This document shows, one piece after another, positions 34,539 through 42,760 of a stretch of 64,000 nucleotides of DNA. The notes under the pieces are model-generated. The model ran no database searches. It was not told the DNA's origin and was given only the letters and a program-made list of their open reading frames with translations. Source of the DNA: Brachybacterium alimentarium (GTDB lineage Bacteria; Actinomycetota; Actinomycetes; Actinomycetales; Dermabacteraceae); assembly GCF_002332425.1 (NCBI RefSeq), contig NZ_NRGS01000025.1, positions 105,850 to 169,849 of the forward strand. Reading direction: 5' to 3'. A program made the position numbers and the translations under genes. The stretch's first letter is position 1; every line of letters begins with the position of its first letter.

Positions 34539-34709
34539 TCAGTCCTCGATCTCGAGGAGACCGCGCTGGTAGGCCTTGGCCAGGCGACGCGGGACGGACG
34601 CGGTACGGCCACGGACCGTCACCTGCACGAGGTCGGCGTTGTTCGCCTTCCACTGCGAGCGACGGGAGTGCGTACGAGCGCGGGACATCTTGAACTTGGG
34701 CACTGCCAT
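34539..34709 (-). CDS. rpmF: 50S ribosomal protein L32, zinc-free form
   Basis: A 56-residue ribosomal protein: [21 protein letters not shown] is the L32 hallmark. The zinc-ribbon cysteines present in many L32 proteins are absent, so this is the C-minus form. It stands alone rather than behind a DUF177 gene. ATG 34709 has a purine-rich GGAGCG upstream; readings from further upstream have no L32 similarity. Confidence 0.96.
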   Translation of the reverse strand: MAVPKFKMSRARTHSRRSQWKANNADLVQVTVRGRTASVPRRLAKAYQRGLLEIED

Positions 34710-35041
34710 GAGGACGCTCCTTGACGGTCCGGAGATGAACTGGCGTTGGCGTCCGTCCCGAGCAGCGACCCGAACCCGGTCCTGCTGAAATCGGGGCGCT
34801 CGGGTGCACGATGGGACGCACAACGACGACCCATCTTGTCACACAGGCGCAGTTCGCGTCCTCCTGGAGGCTCGTGACGTATCCCACCGCACATCGAGGT
34901 GGAGTGGCCAGAGCGTCGGCAGGCCGTCAGAACCCGTCGGCCGTGAAGGGGATCCTGATCCGTCGTCGGGCCCGCCCCGCGCAGGCGCCCGGTGGACGGC
35001 CGGTGGACGGCCGGCCCGCCTGATCCTTCTACCATGGTCGC
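34710..35041. other. Divergent intergenic region between rpmF and tatD
   Basis: No gene seen. It must carry the rpmF promoter and leader. Near the tatD end is a direct repeat of GGTGGACGGCC (34991-35001 and 35002-35012), then TACCAT (35030-35035), the presumed tatD -10. Confidence 0.5.
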
Positions 35042-36040
35042 ATGCCGTCATCGCCTGAGACCGAGTCCCGCCCTGGCGCCGGATCCGCTCCGACCCCGGC
35101 CGCGCCGCCCCCGGTGCGCAGCCGCGAGGACATCGACCCGCGAGGCAGGTCTCGAGACCGCTCGTGGCCGCCGCAACCCGAGCCGCTGCCGTTCCCGGTG
35201 ATCGACAACCACTGCCATCTCGACTTCGCCGACGGCGACCAGGCGCTCGACGTGCACGACCACGTCGCGCGCGCCGCGGCGGTGGGTGTCGATGCGCAGA
35301 TCACGATCGGCTCGGACGTGGAGGCCGTGCGCTGGACCGCCGAGCTGCTCGCCTCGGAGTCCTGCCCGCCGTCGCTTCGCGGCGGCGTCGCCGTCCACCC
35401 GAATGAGGCGGCCCTGCATGCGCGCGGCGCCGATCATGACGGCAACCTGCTGATCGGGCTCGACGAAGCGATCGCCGAGGTCTCCACCCTCCTGCGCGGC
35501 CCCGGCATGGTCGTGGTGGGCGAGACCGGACTGGACTGGTTCCGCACGTCGAGGGACGACGAGACGGCGCGCACGGCCCAGATCGACGCGTTCCGCGCGC
35601 ACATCGCCCTGGCCAAGGAGCTGGGTCTGCCGATGCAGATCCATGACCGCGATGCCCATCGCGACGTGCTCGACGTGCTCGAGGCCGACGGGGCGCCGGA
35701 GCGCACTGTCTTCCACTGCTTCTCGGGCGACGCGGAGTTCGCTCGTGCCTGCGCTGATCGCGGCTACTACCTCTCCTTCGCCGGCAACGTGACCTTCAAG
35801 AACGCCGGATACCTCCGCGAGGCCCTGGCCGAGGTGGGCCTCGGTCAGGTCATGGTCGAGACCGACGCGCCGTTCCTGACCCCGGTCCCGCACCGCGGGC
35901 GCCCGAACTCGTCGTACCTGATCCCGCTGACCATGGCGACGATCGCCGACGTCACCGGCACCGAGCTCGAGCAGGCATGCCGCACGATCCGCGCCACCAC
36001 CCAGCAGGTCTACGGGTGGCCGGAAGCGGTGGCGGCATGA
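35042..36040 (+). CDS. tatD: TatD family metal-dependent hydrolase
   Basis: A TIM-barrel DNase/hydrolase. The 332 residues begin with about 50 Pro/Arg-rich residues not found in the family core, then VIDNHCHLDFADG (metal His pair), VVVGETGLDWF, MQIHDRDAHRDVLDVL, VFHCFSGDAEFA and VETDAPFLTPVPHRGRPN. ATG 35042 lies six bases after TACCAT, so the extension is probably translated from a leaderless mRNA. It overlaps rsmA by ATGA; tatD-rsmA-ispE is a conserved order. Confidence 0.95.
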   Translation: MPSSPETESRPGAGSAPTPAAPPPVRSREDIDPRGRSRDRSWPPQPEPLPFPVIDNHCHLDFADGDQALDVHDHVARAAAVGVDAQITIGSDVEAVRWTAELLASESCPPSLRGGVAVHPNEAALHARGADHDGNLLIGLDEAIAEVSTLLRGPGMVVVGETGLDWFRTSRDDETARTAQIDAFRAHIALAKELGLPMQIHDRDAHRDVLDVLEADGAPERTVFHCFSGDAEFARACADRGYYLSFAGNVTFKNAGYLREALAEVGLGQVMVETDAPFLTPVPHRGRPNSSYLIPLTMATIADVTGTELEQACRTIRATTQQVYGWPEAVAA

Positions 36041-36957
36041 GCGGGCAGGTGCCCGGGCCCGCGAGCGGGGCCGGATCCGAGACCGGGTCCGAGAGCGGGC
36101 TGCTGCTGACCGGACGCGATATCCGCGAACTGGCCGCGGCGGCGGGCATCCGGCCCTCGAAGCAGCGCGGGCAGAACTTCGTCATGGATCCCAACACGGT
36201 CCGCACGATCGTCGGCCGCGCGGGGATCACCCCGGGCCAGGCCGTGCTCGAGGTCGGGCCCGGTCTCGGCTCCCTGACCCTCGGACTGCTCGAGGCCGGA
36301 GCCGATGTGGCCGCGATCGAGCTGGACCGGGGACTCGCCGAGCTGCTTCCGATGACGCTGCGCGCACGCGGCGTGGACGACTCCCGCCATCGTCTCGTCC
36401 ATGCGGACGCGCTGCAGGTCCGGGAGCTGCCCTCGCCGCCGAGCGGGGAGGCGCCGACCGCCCTGGTCGCGAACCTCCCGTACAACGTCGCCACCCCGAT
36501 CCTGCTGACCGTCCTCGAGCGCTTCGACTCCGTCCGCACCGCCTTGGTGATGGTGCAGTCCGAGGTCGTGGACCGGCTCACCGCCGGACCGGGCAGCCGC
36601 ATCTACGGAGGACCCAGCGTCAAGACCGCCTGGTACGGCCGGGCCGTGCACGCCGGCCGCATCTCCCGACAGATCTTCTGGCCGGTGCCCAATGTCGACT
36701 CCGCTCTGGTCGAGCTGATCCGCCATGACGAGCCCCTGGGCACGCCCGCTGAACGGGACCAGGTGTTCGCGGTGGTCGACGCCGCCTTCGCCCAGCGCCG
36801 CAAGACGCTGCGTGCCGCTCTGGCCGCCTGGGCCGGGAGCGCGGACCGCTCCGAGCGGATCCTGCGCGCCGCCGGTGTCGACCCGACCGCGCGAGGCGAG
36901 ACCCTGGAGATCGAGCAGTTCCGGGCGATCGCCCGGGCGAGCGGAGAGATCACCTGA
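36037..36957 (+). CDS. rsmA: 16S rRNA dimethyladenosine transferase
   Basis: Dimethylates two adjacent adenosines in the 3' helix of 16S rRNA. The 306-residue protein has KQRGQNFVMDPN, SAM-binding VLEVGPGLGSLTLGLL, the catalytic NLPYNVATPIL and the C-terminal helical domain (FAQRRKTLRAAL). The N-terminus carries about 20 Gly/Ser-rich extra residues. The start is fixed by the ATGA overlap with tatD; it shares one base with ispE. Confidence 0.97.
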   Translation: MSGQVPGPASGAGSETGSESGLLLTGRDIRELAAAAGIRPSKQRGQNFVMDPNTVRTIVGRAGITPGQAVLEVGPGLGSLTLGLLEAGADVAAIELDRGLAELLPMTLRARGVDDSRHRLVHADALQVRELPSPPSGEAPTALVANLPYNVATPILLTVLERFDSVRTALVMVQSEVVDRLTAGPGSRIYGGPSVKTAWYGRAVHAGRISRQIFWPVPNVDSALVELIRHDEPLGTPAERDQVFAVVDAAFAQRRKTLRAALAAWAGSADRSERILRAAGVDPTARGETLEIEQFRAIARASGEIT

Positions 36958-37895
36958 TGGTGGAGGGCCTCGGCCGCGTCGTGGTGCGCGCCCCCGGCAA
37001 GATCAACCTGTCCCTGGTGGTCGGAGCCGTGGACGAACGCGGGTACCACCGCCTCGCCACCGTCTTCCAGGCCGTGGACGTCTACGAGACGGTGACCGCG
37101 ACCCGGCTCGAGGGCGCAAGCTCGGCGCTGACCCTCCAGGTCGACTCCGACGTGCCCGGCGAGATCCCGCTGGACGGCACGAATCTCGCTCTGCGTGCGG
37201 CGGAGATGCTCCGCACCGAGTACGGCGTGACCGAGGGTGCCGCTCTCCATGTCCACAAGCAGGTGCCGGTGGCCGGCGGCATGGGCGGGGGATCGGCGGA
37301 CGCCGCGGCAGTCCTGGTCGCCCTGGACAGGTTATGGGGGCTCGACCTGGCGCCGGGCGAGCTGCGCACCCTCGGTGCCCGCCTCGGTGCCGACGTCCCC
37401 TTCTCGATGCTTGGGCACACCGCCCTCGGCCGCGGGACCGGAGCCGACCTCACCACAGTGCTCACGCATGGCGAGTGGACCTGGCTGCTGGCGTTCCCCG
37501 GCGGCTACCTGTCCACCCCTGAGGTCTATCGCCGGCACGACGAGATCGCACGTGCGGTGGGCCGCGCCCTGCCGGAGCAACCCGAGATCGAGGAGCTGCA
37601 GTTCCAGGCACTGAGCTCCGGCGGTGCGGCGATGCTGGGGGAGACGCTCCACAATGACCTGCAGGCCGCCGCGTTCGCGCTGGACCCCCGCCTCGAGCCC
37701 GTCGTTGAGCTCGCAGAGAGGTCGGGGGCCTTCGGAGCCATGGTCTCCGGGTCCGGGCCGACCGTCGCCGCCCTCGTCGAGGATGACCAGCACGCTCATG
37801 AGATCGGTGCGCGGATGCGCCAGGAGCAGCTCGTGGAGTCCTACCTCGTGGCCCGCGGATCCGCCCCCGGCGCAAGCATTCTCGAAGAGTCTTGA
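36957..37895 (+). CDS. ispE: 4-diphosphocytidyl-2-C-methyl-D-erythritol kinase
   Basis: The GHMP kinase of the MEP isoprenoid pathway. In 312 residues: VVRAPGKINLSLVVGAVDERGYH at the N-terminus, the phosphate loop VAGGMGGGSADAAAVL (near 103-118) and the C-terminal MVSGSGPTVAALV. It starts at the last base of the rsmA stop codon (TGATG) and ends the tatD-rsmA-ispE operon. Confidence 0.97.
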   Translation: MVEGLGRVVVRAPGKINLSLVVGAVDERGYHRLATVFQAVDVYETVTATRLEGASSALTLQVDSDVPGEIPLDGTNLALRAAEMLRTEYGVTEGAALHVHKQVPVAGGMGGGSADAAAVLVALDRLWGLDLAPGELRTLGARLGADVPFSMLGHTALGRGTGADLTTVLTHGEWTWLLAFPGGYLSTPEVYRRHDEIARAVGRALPEQPEIEELQFQALSSGGAAMLGETLHNDLQAAAFALDPRLEPVVELAERSGAFGAMVSGSGPTVAALVEDDQHAHEIGARMRQEQLVESYLVARGSAPGASILEES

Positions 37896-38311
37896 GCTCT
37901 GAGTCCTGGTGTCATCAGGCTTCCGCTCCTGGGGCCGCAGGTCGAGAACGCCGGTTCGGAAGATCGGATGCGCCTCGTTGCGGGACGATCCACAATTCTC
38001 GGTGGGTAGTTGACTGGATACGGGGACCGAGGTATTCCGACGTATTTCATGTCGATGGCGTCGGGCGTGCGGTGAGGTAGTGCGGCTATGCGGACGGCGC
38101 GGGTAGGTAGTGCTGGCCGTGCACGGCAGCCGACGTGGGCAGCGGCGCTGCATGTACCTTGTGTGCGTTTGTGTGTAGACCGACAGAGGCGCGCCATGAG
38201 GGGTCTGCCCGCGCCTGCGCGGCATCCTTGCCCGGAACCTTCCTGTGCCCGCCTCACCTGCAGCACCGGCAGTATCTGGTGCGCCTGGCGCGCCTGCCTG
38301 GACTGCCTTTG

Positions 38312-38352
38312 TGCTGCATCGACTGCCCAGGTGCTGTGTTTTCGATGCAGCA
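38312..38352. repeat. Inverted repeat with 11-base perfect arms
   Basis: TGCTGCATCGA (38312-38322) and its reverse complement (38342-38352) around a 19-base loop. No T-tract follows, so it does not look like a terminator. Confidence 0.7.
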
Positions 38353-38476
38353 GCGACTGCTCCTGCGGTGCTATCAAGGTGGTGTCTTCGAGGGTGCGCT
38401 CCGCCGTGCCGTGACCCTCCTGTGTGGGCCGCAACGCGGATCGGCAGATCTCTGGCCTTTCCTCCACAGAGCCTTT

Positions 38477-38485
38477 TTATCCACA
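38477..38485 (+). promoter_or_regulatory. Perfect DnaA-box consensus nonamer
   Basis: TTATCCACA, in a T-rich pocket with two weaker TCCAC neighbours (38462-38469 and 38491-38496). A single box does not make an origin; it might titrate DnaA or be chance. Confidence 0.4.
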
Positions 38486-38553
38486 TTGGTGTCCACGTTT
38501 CCGGTCGTACGTGCGGAGATTCCGGAATAACCCTACGGTAACTCGAATGTGCG

Positions 38554-38562
38554 TGCGATAAT
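38554..38562 (+). promoter_or_regulatory. Extended -10 promoter of the DUF222-HNH gene
   Basis: TG-C-GATAAT (38554-38562), close to the extended -10 consensus, ends seven bases before ATG 38570. No Shine-Dalgarno, so a leaderless start is likely. Confidence 0.6.
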
Positions 38563-38569
38563 GGTGGGT

Positions 38570-40492
38570 ATGGATCAGGGTGCGGCTGGTGAGATACGGG
38601 GAGACGAGGGAGCCGACGGAGGTTCCTTCGAGGGCGCGGGTGCGTCGTCGTCCTCCTCCTCCTCCTCGTCCTCTCTTCCTGGGTCCTCGCCCTCGCCCTC
38701 GCCCTCGCCCTCGCCCTCGCCCTCGCCGGACTCGGCGCTGGTGTCCGCCAAGGGCAGTGGCGAGGCGGCCGCCCGGCGAGGCATCGCGATCGTGGCGGGG
38801 GAGGGCGAGCTCCGGCTCGACGATGTCGACCTGTCGGCGGCGAGGTCAGTTCTCGCCAGTCTCGGCGCTGACGGGGCGGAATCCCTGGCGCATCTCTCGA
38901 CCTCGGACACGATCGAACTCCTCGCCGGCCTGAACGGGATCTCCGCAGCGATAGCCGCGGTGCAGGCGCGAGCGCTGCTCCGACTCGAGACTGCCACGAA
39001 GGAGGATTGCCTCGCTCGTGGCGCGAAGCCACGAGTCGCTCTGAGAACGGCGCGCGCCGAGGCCGCTTTCGCTCTGCATGCCGCGCCGGCAGCAGCAGGT
39101 CAGAGCATGTCGAGCTCGCGACGTCTCGTGCAGTCGATGCCCGGGATGCTCTCTGCGCTCGCTGGCGGCAAGGTGTCCCCGGCGGCCGCGCACCGCGTCG
39201 GCCGCGTCGTCGGCCCGGCCTCCCCGCGCCTGCGCACCCAGGTCGACGACGTGCTCACCGAGCACCTGCCGTACCTCGAGGGCTGCGGCGTGCAGGAATG
39301 GGGGAGTGAGGCGGAGAAGATCATGCAGACTCTCGACCCGGACGGTGCAGCCGCCCGTCATGTGCGCGCCACGCAGAGCCGGGGCGTTACCGTGCGCAGG
39401 TCGGAGAACGGGATGAGCCGCGTGACCGCGACGCTCACAGCGCTCGACGGGGCCAGGATCCGTAAGGGGCTCTCGCTCGCCGCCGAGAAGGCTCGTGCGC
39501 ACGGGGATCGTCGCGGGCACAGCCAGATCATGGCCGATCTGTTCGCGGACACCCTGATCGGGCGCGGCACCGGCGATGCGCCCACCACCATGGAGATCGG
39601 AGTGATCATCACGGATCGCTCGCTCTTCGCTCCGGCGCACGCGGACCCTGCCGTCATCGAGGGCCTCGGGCCCGTCCCCTATGAGCACATCCGCGAGGAG
39701 ATGCGGTGCGCGATGGGCACCGGTGATGACGATCCCGACCTCCGGCTCGCCCTGCGGAATCTGTACATCGATCCCGAGGACGGTCAGCTCGTCGCAGTCG
39801 AATCCCGCTCCCGAGCGTTTCCTCCAGCGCTGTCGAGATTCCTCCGATGGAGCCACCTCACCTGTCGAGCGCCCTACTGCGATGCCCCGATCCGTCAGAA
39901 CGACCACATCACGCCGTATGCAGAGGGTGGCTCCACCTCGGTGGACAACGGGAACGGCCTTTGCGCCCTGGACAATCAGAAGGAAGAGGCCGGTGTCCGG
40001 GCTCGAGTCGTGCGCGACGCCGACGGGACACGACGCTCCGTGGAGTGGACGACACGTTATGGCCAGAAGGCCCGGAGGAGAGGCACCAACTTCGACCCCG
40101 TCGGCACTGCCTGGCGGACCCTCCGCGGCCGGAACCCTCACGCTGATCAGGGCACCAGTGCGTCGCCATCCCGAAATGACGACGCGGAGCAGCGCGACGT
40201 GGAGCAGCATCCCGTCGCGGAGGTCCCGACGCACGACGGAGACTTCCTGGAGGGGTGGACAGCGCGGACCCTCGATGACGTCGCCCGGAAGTGGGAGCGC
40301 GAGGCACCGGAGCCCTCATCGCATGCCAGCACCCATCGCGGACTGCATCGAATCGCGCTGGCCGGTTTCACCGCTCACCACCGCCGTGACTCGCTGAATC
40401 GACAGCGGCTCACGCTCCAAGCTCGCTGTGACTACGTGTTCGACGCCGCCGCTGCGCTCGAAGCGGGCCGATGGCGGTCGGTCGACGGCTGA
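38570..40492 (+). CDS. DUF222 / HNH endonuclease family protein (13E12 repeat type)
   Basis: A 640-residue protein of the actinobacterial DUF222-HNH family, often multicopy and of unknown function. Order: a low-complexity N-terminus (poly-Ser, then Pro-Ser repeats, about 20-55), a helical DUF222 region (about 80-380) and a C-terminal HNH domain with C-x4-C near 431-436 and DHITPYAEGGSTSVDNGNGLC starting at Asp445. A basic, His-rich tail follows. It may act as a nuclease in mobility or DNA processing; activity is inferred only from the HNH motif. It separates ispE from the ABC-F gene. Confidence 0.88.
   Translation: MDQGAAGEIRGDEGADGGSFEGAGASSSSSSSSSSLPGSSPSPSPSPSPSPSPDSALVSAKGSGEAAARRGIAIVAGEGELRLDDVDLSAARSVLASLGADGAESLAHLSTSDTIELLAGLNGISAAIAAVQARALLRLETATKEDCLARGAKPRVALRTARAEAAFALHAAPAAAGQSMSSSRRLVQSMPGMLSALAGGKVSPAAAHRVGRVVGPASPRLRTQVDDVLTEHLPYLEGCGVQEWGSEAEKIMQTLDPDGAAARHVRATQSRGVTVRRSENGMSRVTATLTALDGARIRKGLSLAAEKARAHGDRRGHSQIMADLFADTLIGRGTGDAPTTMEIGVIITDRSLFAPAHADPAVIEGLGPVPYEHIREEMRCAMGTGDDDPDLRLALRNLYIDPEDGQLVAVESRSRAFPPALSRFLRWSHLTCRAPYCDAPIRQNDHITPYAEGGSTSVDNGNGLCALDNQKEEAGVRARVVRDADGTRRSVEWTTRYGQKARRRGTNFDPVGTAWRTLRGRNPHADQGTSASPSRNDDAEQRDVEQHPVAEVPTHDGDFLEGWTARTLDDVARKWEREAPEPSSHASTHRGLHRIALAGFTAHHRRDSLNRQRLTLQARCDYVFDAAAALEAGRWRSVDG
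38689..38724. repeat. Hexanucleotide repeat encoding Pro-Ser
   Basis: Six perfect GCCCTC units next to a TCC-rich run (38649-38667) in the 5' part of the DUF222-HNH gene. Copy-number change would keep the frame. Confidence 0.9.
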
Positions 40493-40498
40493 GGCCGC

Positions 40499-42385
40499 TC
40501 AGCCGATGATCTCGGAGAGCTCCAGCCACCGCTCCTCGAGCGTCTCGATCTCCGATTCGATGTCACGCAGCTCATCGGTGATCGACTGCAGCCCCTGGTA
40601 GTCCGACTGGTCGTGAGTCGCGAGCTTCTCGTGCAGCTTCTTGGTCTGCCCGGTGAGCTTCTCCATGCGACGCTCGGCCGCGCTCAACTCCTTGCGAGCG
40701 GCATGGGCCTGCGCACCGGAGATTCCGGCCGACGCTCCCGACGCCGCCGATCCGTCGGACCCCTCAGAGCCGGCAGCTCCGGCAGCTCCGGCAGCTCCGC
40801 CGGAGGACTCCTGACTCGATGAGGAGCCCTTGGCCGGCGCGAAGCCGGACGCCCGGCTGGCCTGACCGGCTGTCGTCGCCTCGGACTCGGACCGCAGCTT
40901 CAGGTACTGCTCCACGCCACCGGGCACGTGCCGAACGGTCCCGTCGAGCACCGCGTACTGGATATCCGTGATGCGCTCGAGCAGGTACCGGTCGTGGGAT
41001 ACCACGATCAGCGGGCCGGGCCAGGTGTCCAGCAGATCCTCCATGGCCGCGAGCATGTCGGTGTCCATGTCGTTCGTCGGCTCGTCCAGGACCAGCACGT
41101 TCGGCTCCTCGAGGAGCGTGAGCAGCAGGTCCAGCCGCCGCTGCTGACCACCGGAGAGTGCCTTGACGAGGACCTTCTGGTGTGTAGCGGTGAAGCCGAG
41201 GCGCTCCAGCAGCTGCCCGGGGGAGACTTCGTCCTTCCCTGCCTTGAACGTGGTGCGGTACCTGCCCACCACATCGCTGACCCGGGAGTCCAGATGGTCC
41301 TGCAGGCCCTCGAGCCGCTGCGTGACCTGACGGACCGTGACCGTCTTGCCCCGCTTGACGCGACCGGCCTGCGGTTCGAGGTCGCCGGTGATCAGGGCGA
41401 GCAGTGTCGACTTGCCGGCGCCGTTGGGGCCGAGGACGCCGATCCGGTCTGCGGGGCCGATGTGGAGCGTCACGTCGTTCAGCACGCGGACGTCGCCGTA
41501 GCCCGCGTCCACGTCCAGCACGTCGAGCACGTCCCTGCCCAGTCGCGAGGTCGCGAGCTGCGTCAGCTCCACCGTGTCGCGCACGGGCGGTTCGCCGGAG
41601 ATCAGCTCATTGGCCGCGTCGATCCGGAACTTGGGCTTCGACGTGCGGGCGGGAGCGCCCCGGCGCAGCCAGGCGAGCTCCTTGCGCATGAGGTTCTGTC
41701 GCTTGGACTCGATCGTCGCGGCCTGGCGGTCGCGCTCCACGCGCTGCAGCACATAGGCGGCGTAGCCGCCCTCGAACGGCTCGACCATCCCGTCATGCAC
41801 CTCCCACATGCGAGTGCACACGGCATCGAGGAACCAGCGGTCGTGGGTGACGACCACGAGGCCGCCGTCCCGTCCGCTCCAGCGGCGACGCAGGTGCTCG
41901 GCCAGCCAGGCGATGCCCTCGACGTCGAGATGGTTGGTGGGTTCGTCCAGCAGCAGCACGTCCCAGTCACCCACCAGGAGCTCGGCGAGGTGCACGCGGC
42001 GCAGCTGCCCGCCGGAGAGATCGGCGAGGTTCGACTCGAGGTCGACCTCGTCCAGGAGGCCGGCCAGAACGTCTCGGATGCGGGGATCGGAGGCCCACTC
42101 GTACTCGGGGCGGTCGCCGACCACGCGCTCGCGCACGGTCGTGTTCGCCGTGGCGTCGTCCTGCTGGTCCAGCACGCCGACGCGCACGTCACCGCGCACC
42201 GTGACGCGCCCGGAATCGGGACCCTGCCTCCGGGAGAGCATCCGCAGCAGCGTCGACTTGCCGTCGCCGTTGCGTCCGACGACGCCGATGCGGTCCCCCT
42301 CGTCGATCCCGATCGTGACGTCGTCGAGCAGCACGCGATCAGGGAGGGAGACGTGGAGGGACTGGGTGCCGAGCATATGAGCCAT
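40499..42385 (-). CDS. ABC-F family ATPase (Uup-like)
   Basis: A soluble tandem-ATPase translation factor of 628 residues. First domain: Walker A GRNGDGKST (37-45), LSGGQ (123-127), LLLDEPTNHLD. Second: GPNGAGKST (319-327), LSGGQQRRLD near 406, LVLDEPTNDMD. The C-terminal coiled coil (SAAERRMEKLTGQTKKLHEKL) after a Gly/Ser/Ala-rich linker resembles Uup. It has no transmembrane part. Two in-frame Met codons (1 and 4) are possible starts. ABC-F genes often follow ispE; here the HNH gene lies between and the orientation is reversed. Confidence 0.93.
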   Translation of the reverse strand: MAHMLGTQSLHVSLPDRVLLDDVTIGIDEGDRIGVVGRNGDGKSTLLRMLSRRQGPDSGRVTVRGDVRVGVLDQQDDATANTTVRERVVGDRPEYEWASDPRIRDVLAGLLDEVDLESNLADLSGGQLRRVHLAELLVGDWDVLLLDEPTNHLDVEGIAWLAEHLRRRWSGRDGGLVVVTHDRWFLDAVCTRMWEVHDGMVEPFEGGYAAYVLQRVERDRQAATIESKRQNLMRKELAWLRRGAPARTSKPKFRIDAANELISGEPPVRDTVELTQLATSRLGRDVLDVLDVDAGYGDVRVLNDVTLHIGPADRIGVLGPNGAGKSTLLALITGDLEPQAGRVKRGKTVTVRQVTQRLEGLQDHLDSRVSDVVGRYRTTFKAGKDEVSPGQLLERLGFTATHQKVLVKALSGGQQRRLDLLLTLLEEPNVLVLDEPTNDMDTDMLAAMEDLLDTWPGPLIVVSHDRYLLERITDIQYAVLDGTVRHVPGGVEQYLKLRSESEATTAGQASRASGFAPAKGSSSSQESSGGAAGAAGAAGSEGSDGSAASGASAGISGAQAHAARKELSAAERRMEKLTGQTKKLHEKLATHDQSDYQGLQSITDELRDIESEIETLEERWLELSEIIG

Positions 42386-42430
42386 GGGGTGGTGCGTCCT
42401 TCACAGATGGAGCGGAGCCGACGTGGTGGA

Positions 42431-42545
42431 GAGCCGGTGGGCTGGCGGTCCGGAGAGGCGGCGGGCCTGGGAGCCGACGAGCCGGAAAGCTGGCGGGCCG
42501 GAAAGCTGGTGGGCCGGAGAGCCGGCGGGCCGAGCGGCTGGCGCC
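42431..42545. repeat. 16-base tandem repeat array
   Basis: Three clear adjacent units of GCCGGAAAGCTGGCGG type (42481-42496, 42497-42512, 42513-42528) flanked by more diverged copies. Confidence 0.75.
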
Positions 42546-42581
42546 GCGGGAGCACGGTCCCGAGAGCAGCGCGAGAAGCCC

Positions 42582-42625
42582 GACCTGCCCGACCAGCTCG
42601 ACCTGCCTGACCAGCTCGACCAGCT
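42582..42625. repeat. 18-base tandem repeat
   Basis: Two units GACCTGCC[C/T]GACCAGCTC (one base different) plus a partial third, GACCAGCT. Confidence 0.8.
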
Positions 42626-42760
42626 AGAGCACGGGCGGCGGGAGATCAGGAGGGATAGAGCGCGGGCGGCGACAGGCCGACGGCCTCGAGGTCGCACGCG
42701 TGGCGCCCACGGATACTGCACGGTCCGGCGCGAGAGCGGACGCCGAAGCGATCAGCGGGC

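Larger units (their letters stand above)
37896..38569. other. Long structured intergenic region before the DUF222-HNH gene
   Basis: No convincing gene on either strand; ORFs here are short and low in codon bias. Base composition is less GC-rich than the flanks. Visible elements are a 12-base palindrome GCCGTGCACGGC (38115-38126), repeated GGTAGTGC (38076-38083 and 38105-38112), a hairpin with 11-base arms (38312-38352), a perfect DnaA-box-type nonamer (38477-38485) and an extended -10 promoter for the next gene. It could hold a small RNA; nothing matches a family I know. Confidence 0.5.
42386..42760. other. Intergenic region with two tandem-repeat arrays upstream of the ABC-F gene
   Basis: No gene. 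Holds the arrays at 42431-42545 and 42582-42625 and must contain the ABC-F promoter (minus strand). The MarR gene ends at 42761 on the same strand, so read-through is also possible. Confidence 0.6.

Noticed and set aside
37841..38467. A minus-strand ORF of 208 codons and plus-strand ORFs in the gap before the DUF222-HNH gene
   Set aside because: No homology recognised, poor codon bias and no promoter or ribosome site; kept as non-coding.
38477..38485. A replication origin at the DnaA box
   Set aside because: Only one good box, no cluster, no AT-rich unwinding element, and no dnaA, dnaN or gidA nearby.
40401..42760. The HNH gene plus ABC-F region as a mobile element
   Set aside because: No integrase, transposase, terminal repeats or target duplication visible, and the tRNA genes in the window have no duplicated 3' ends.
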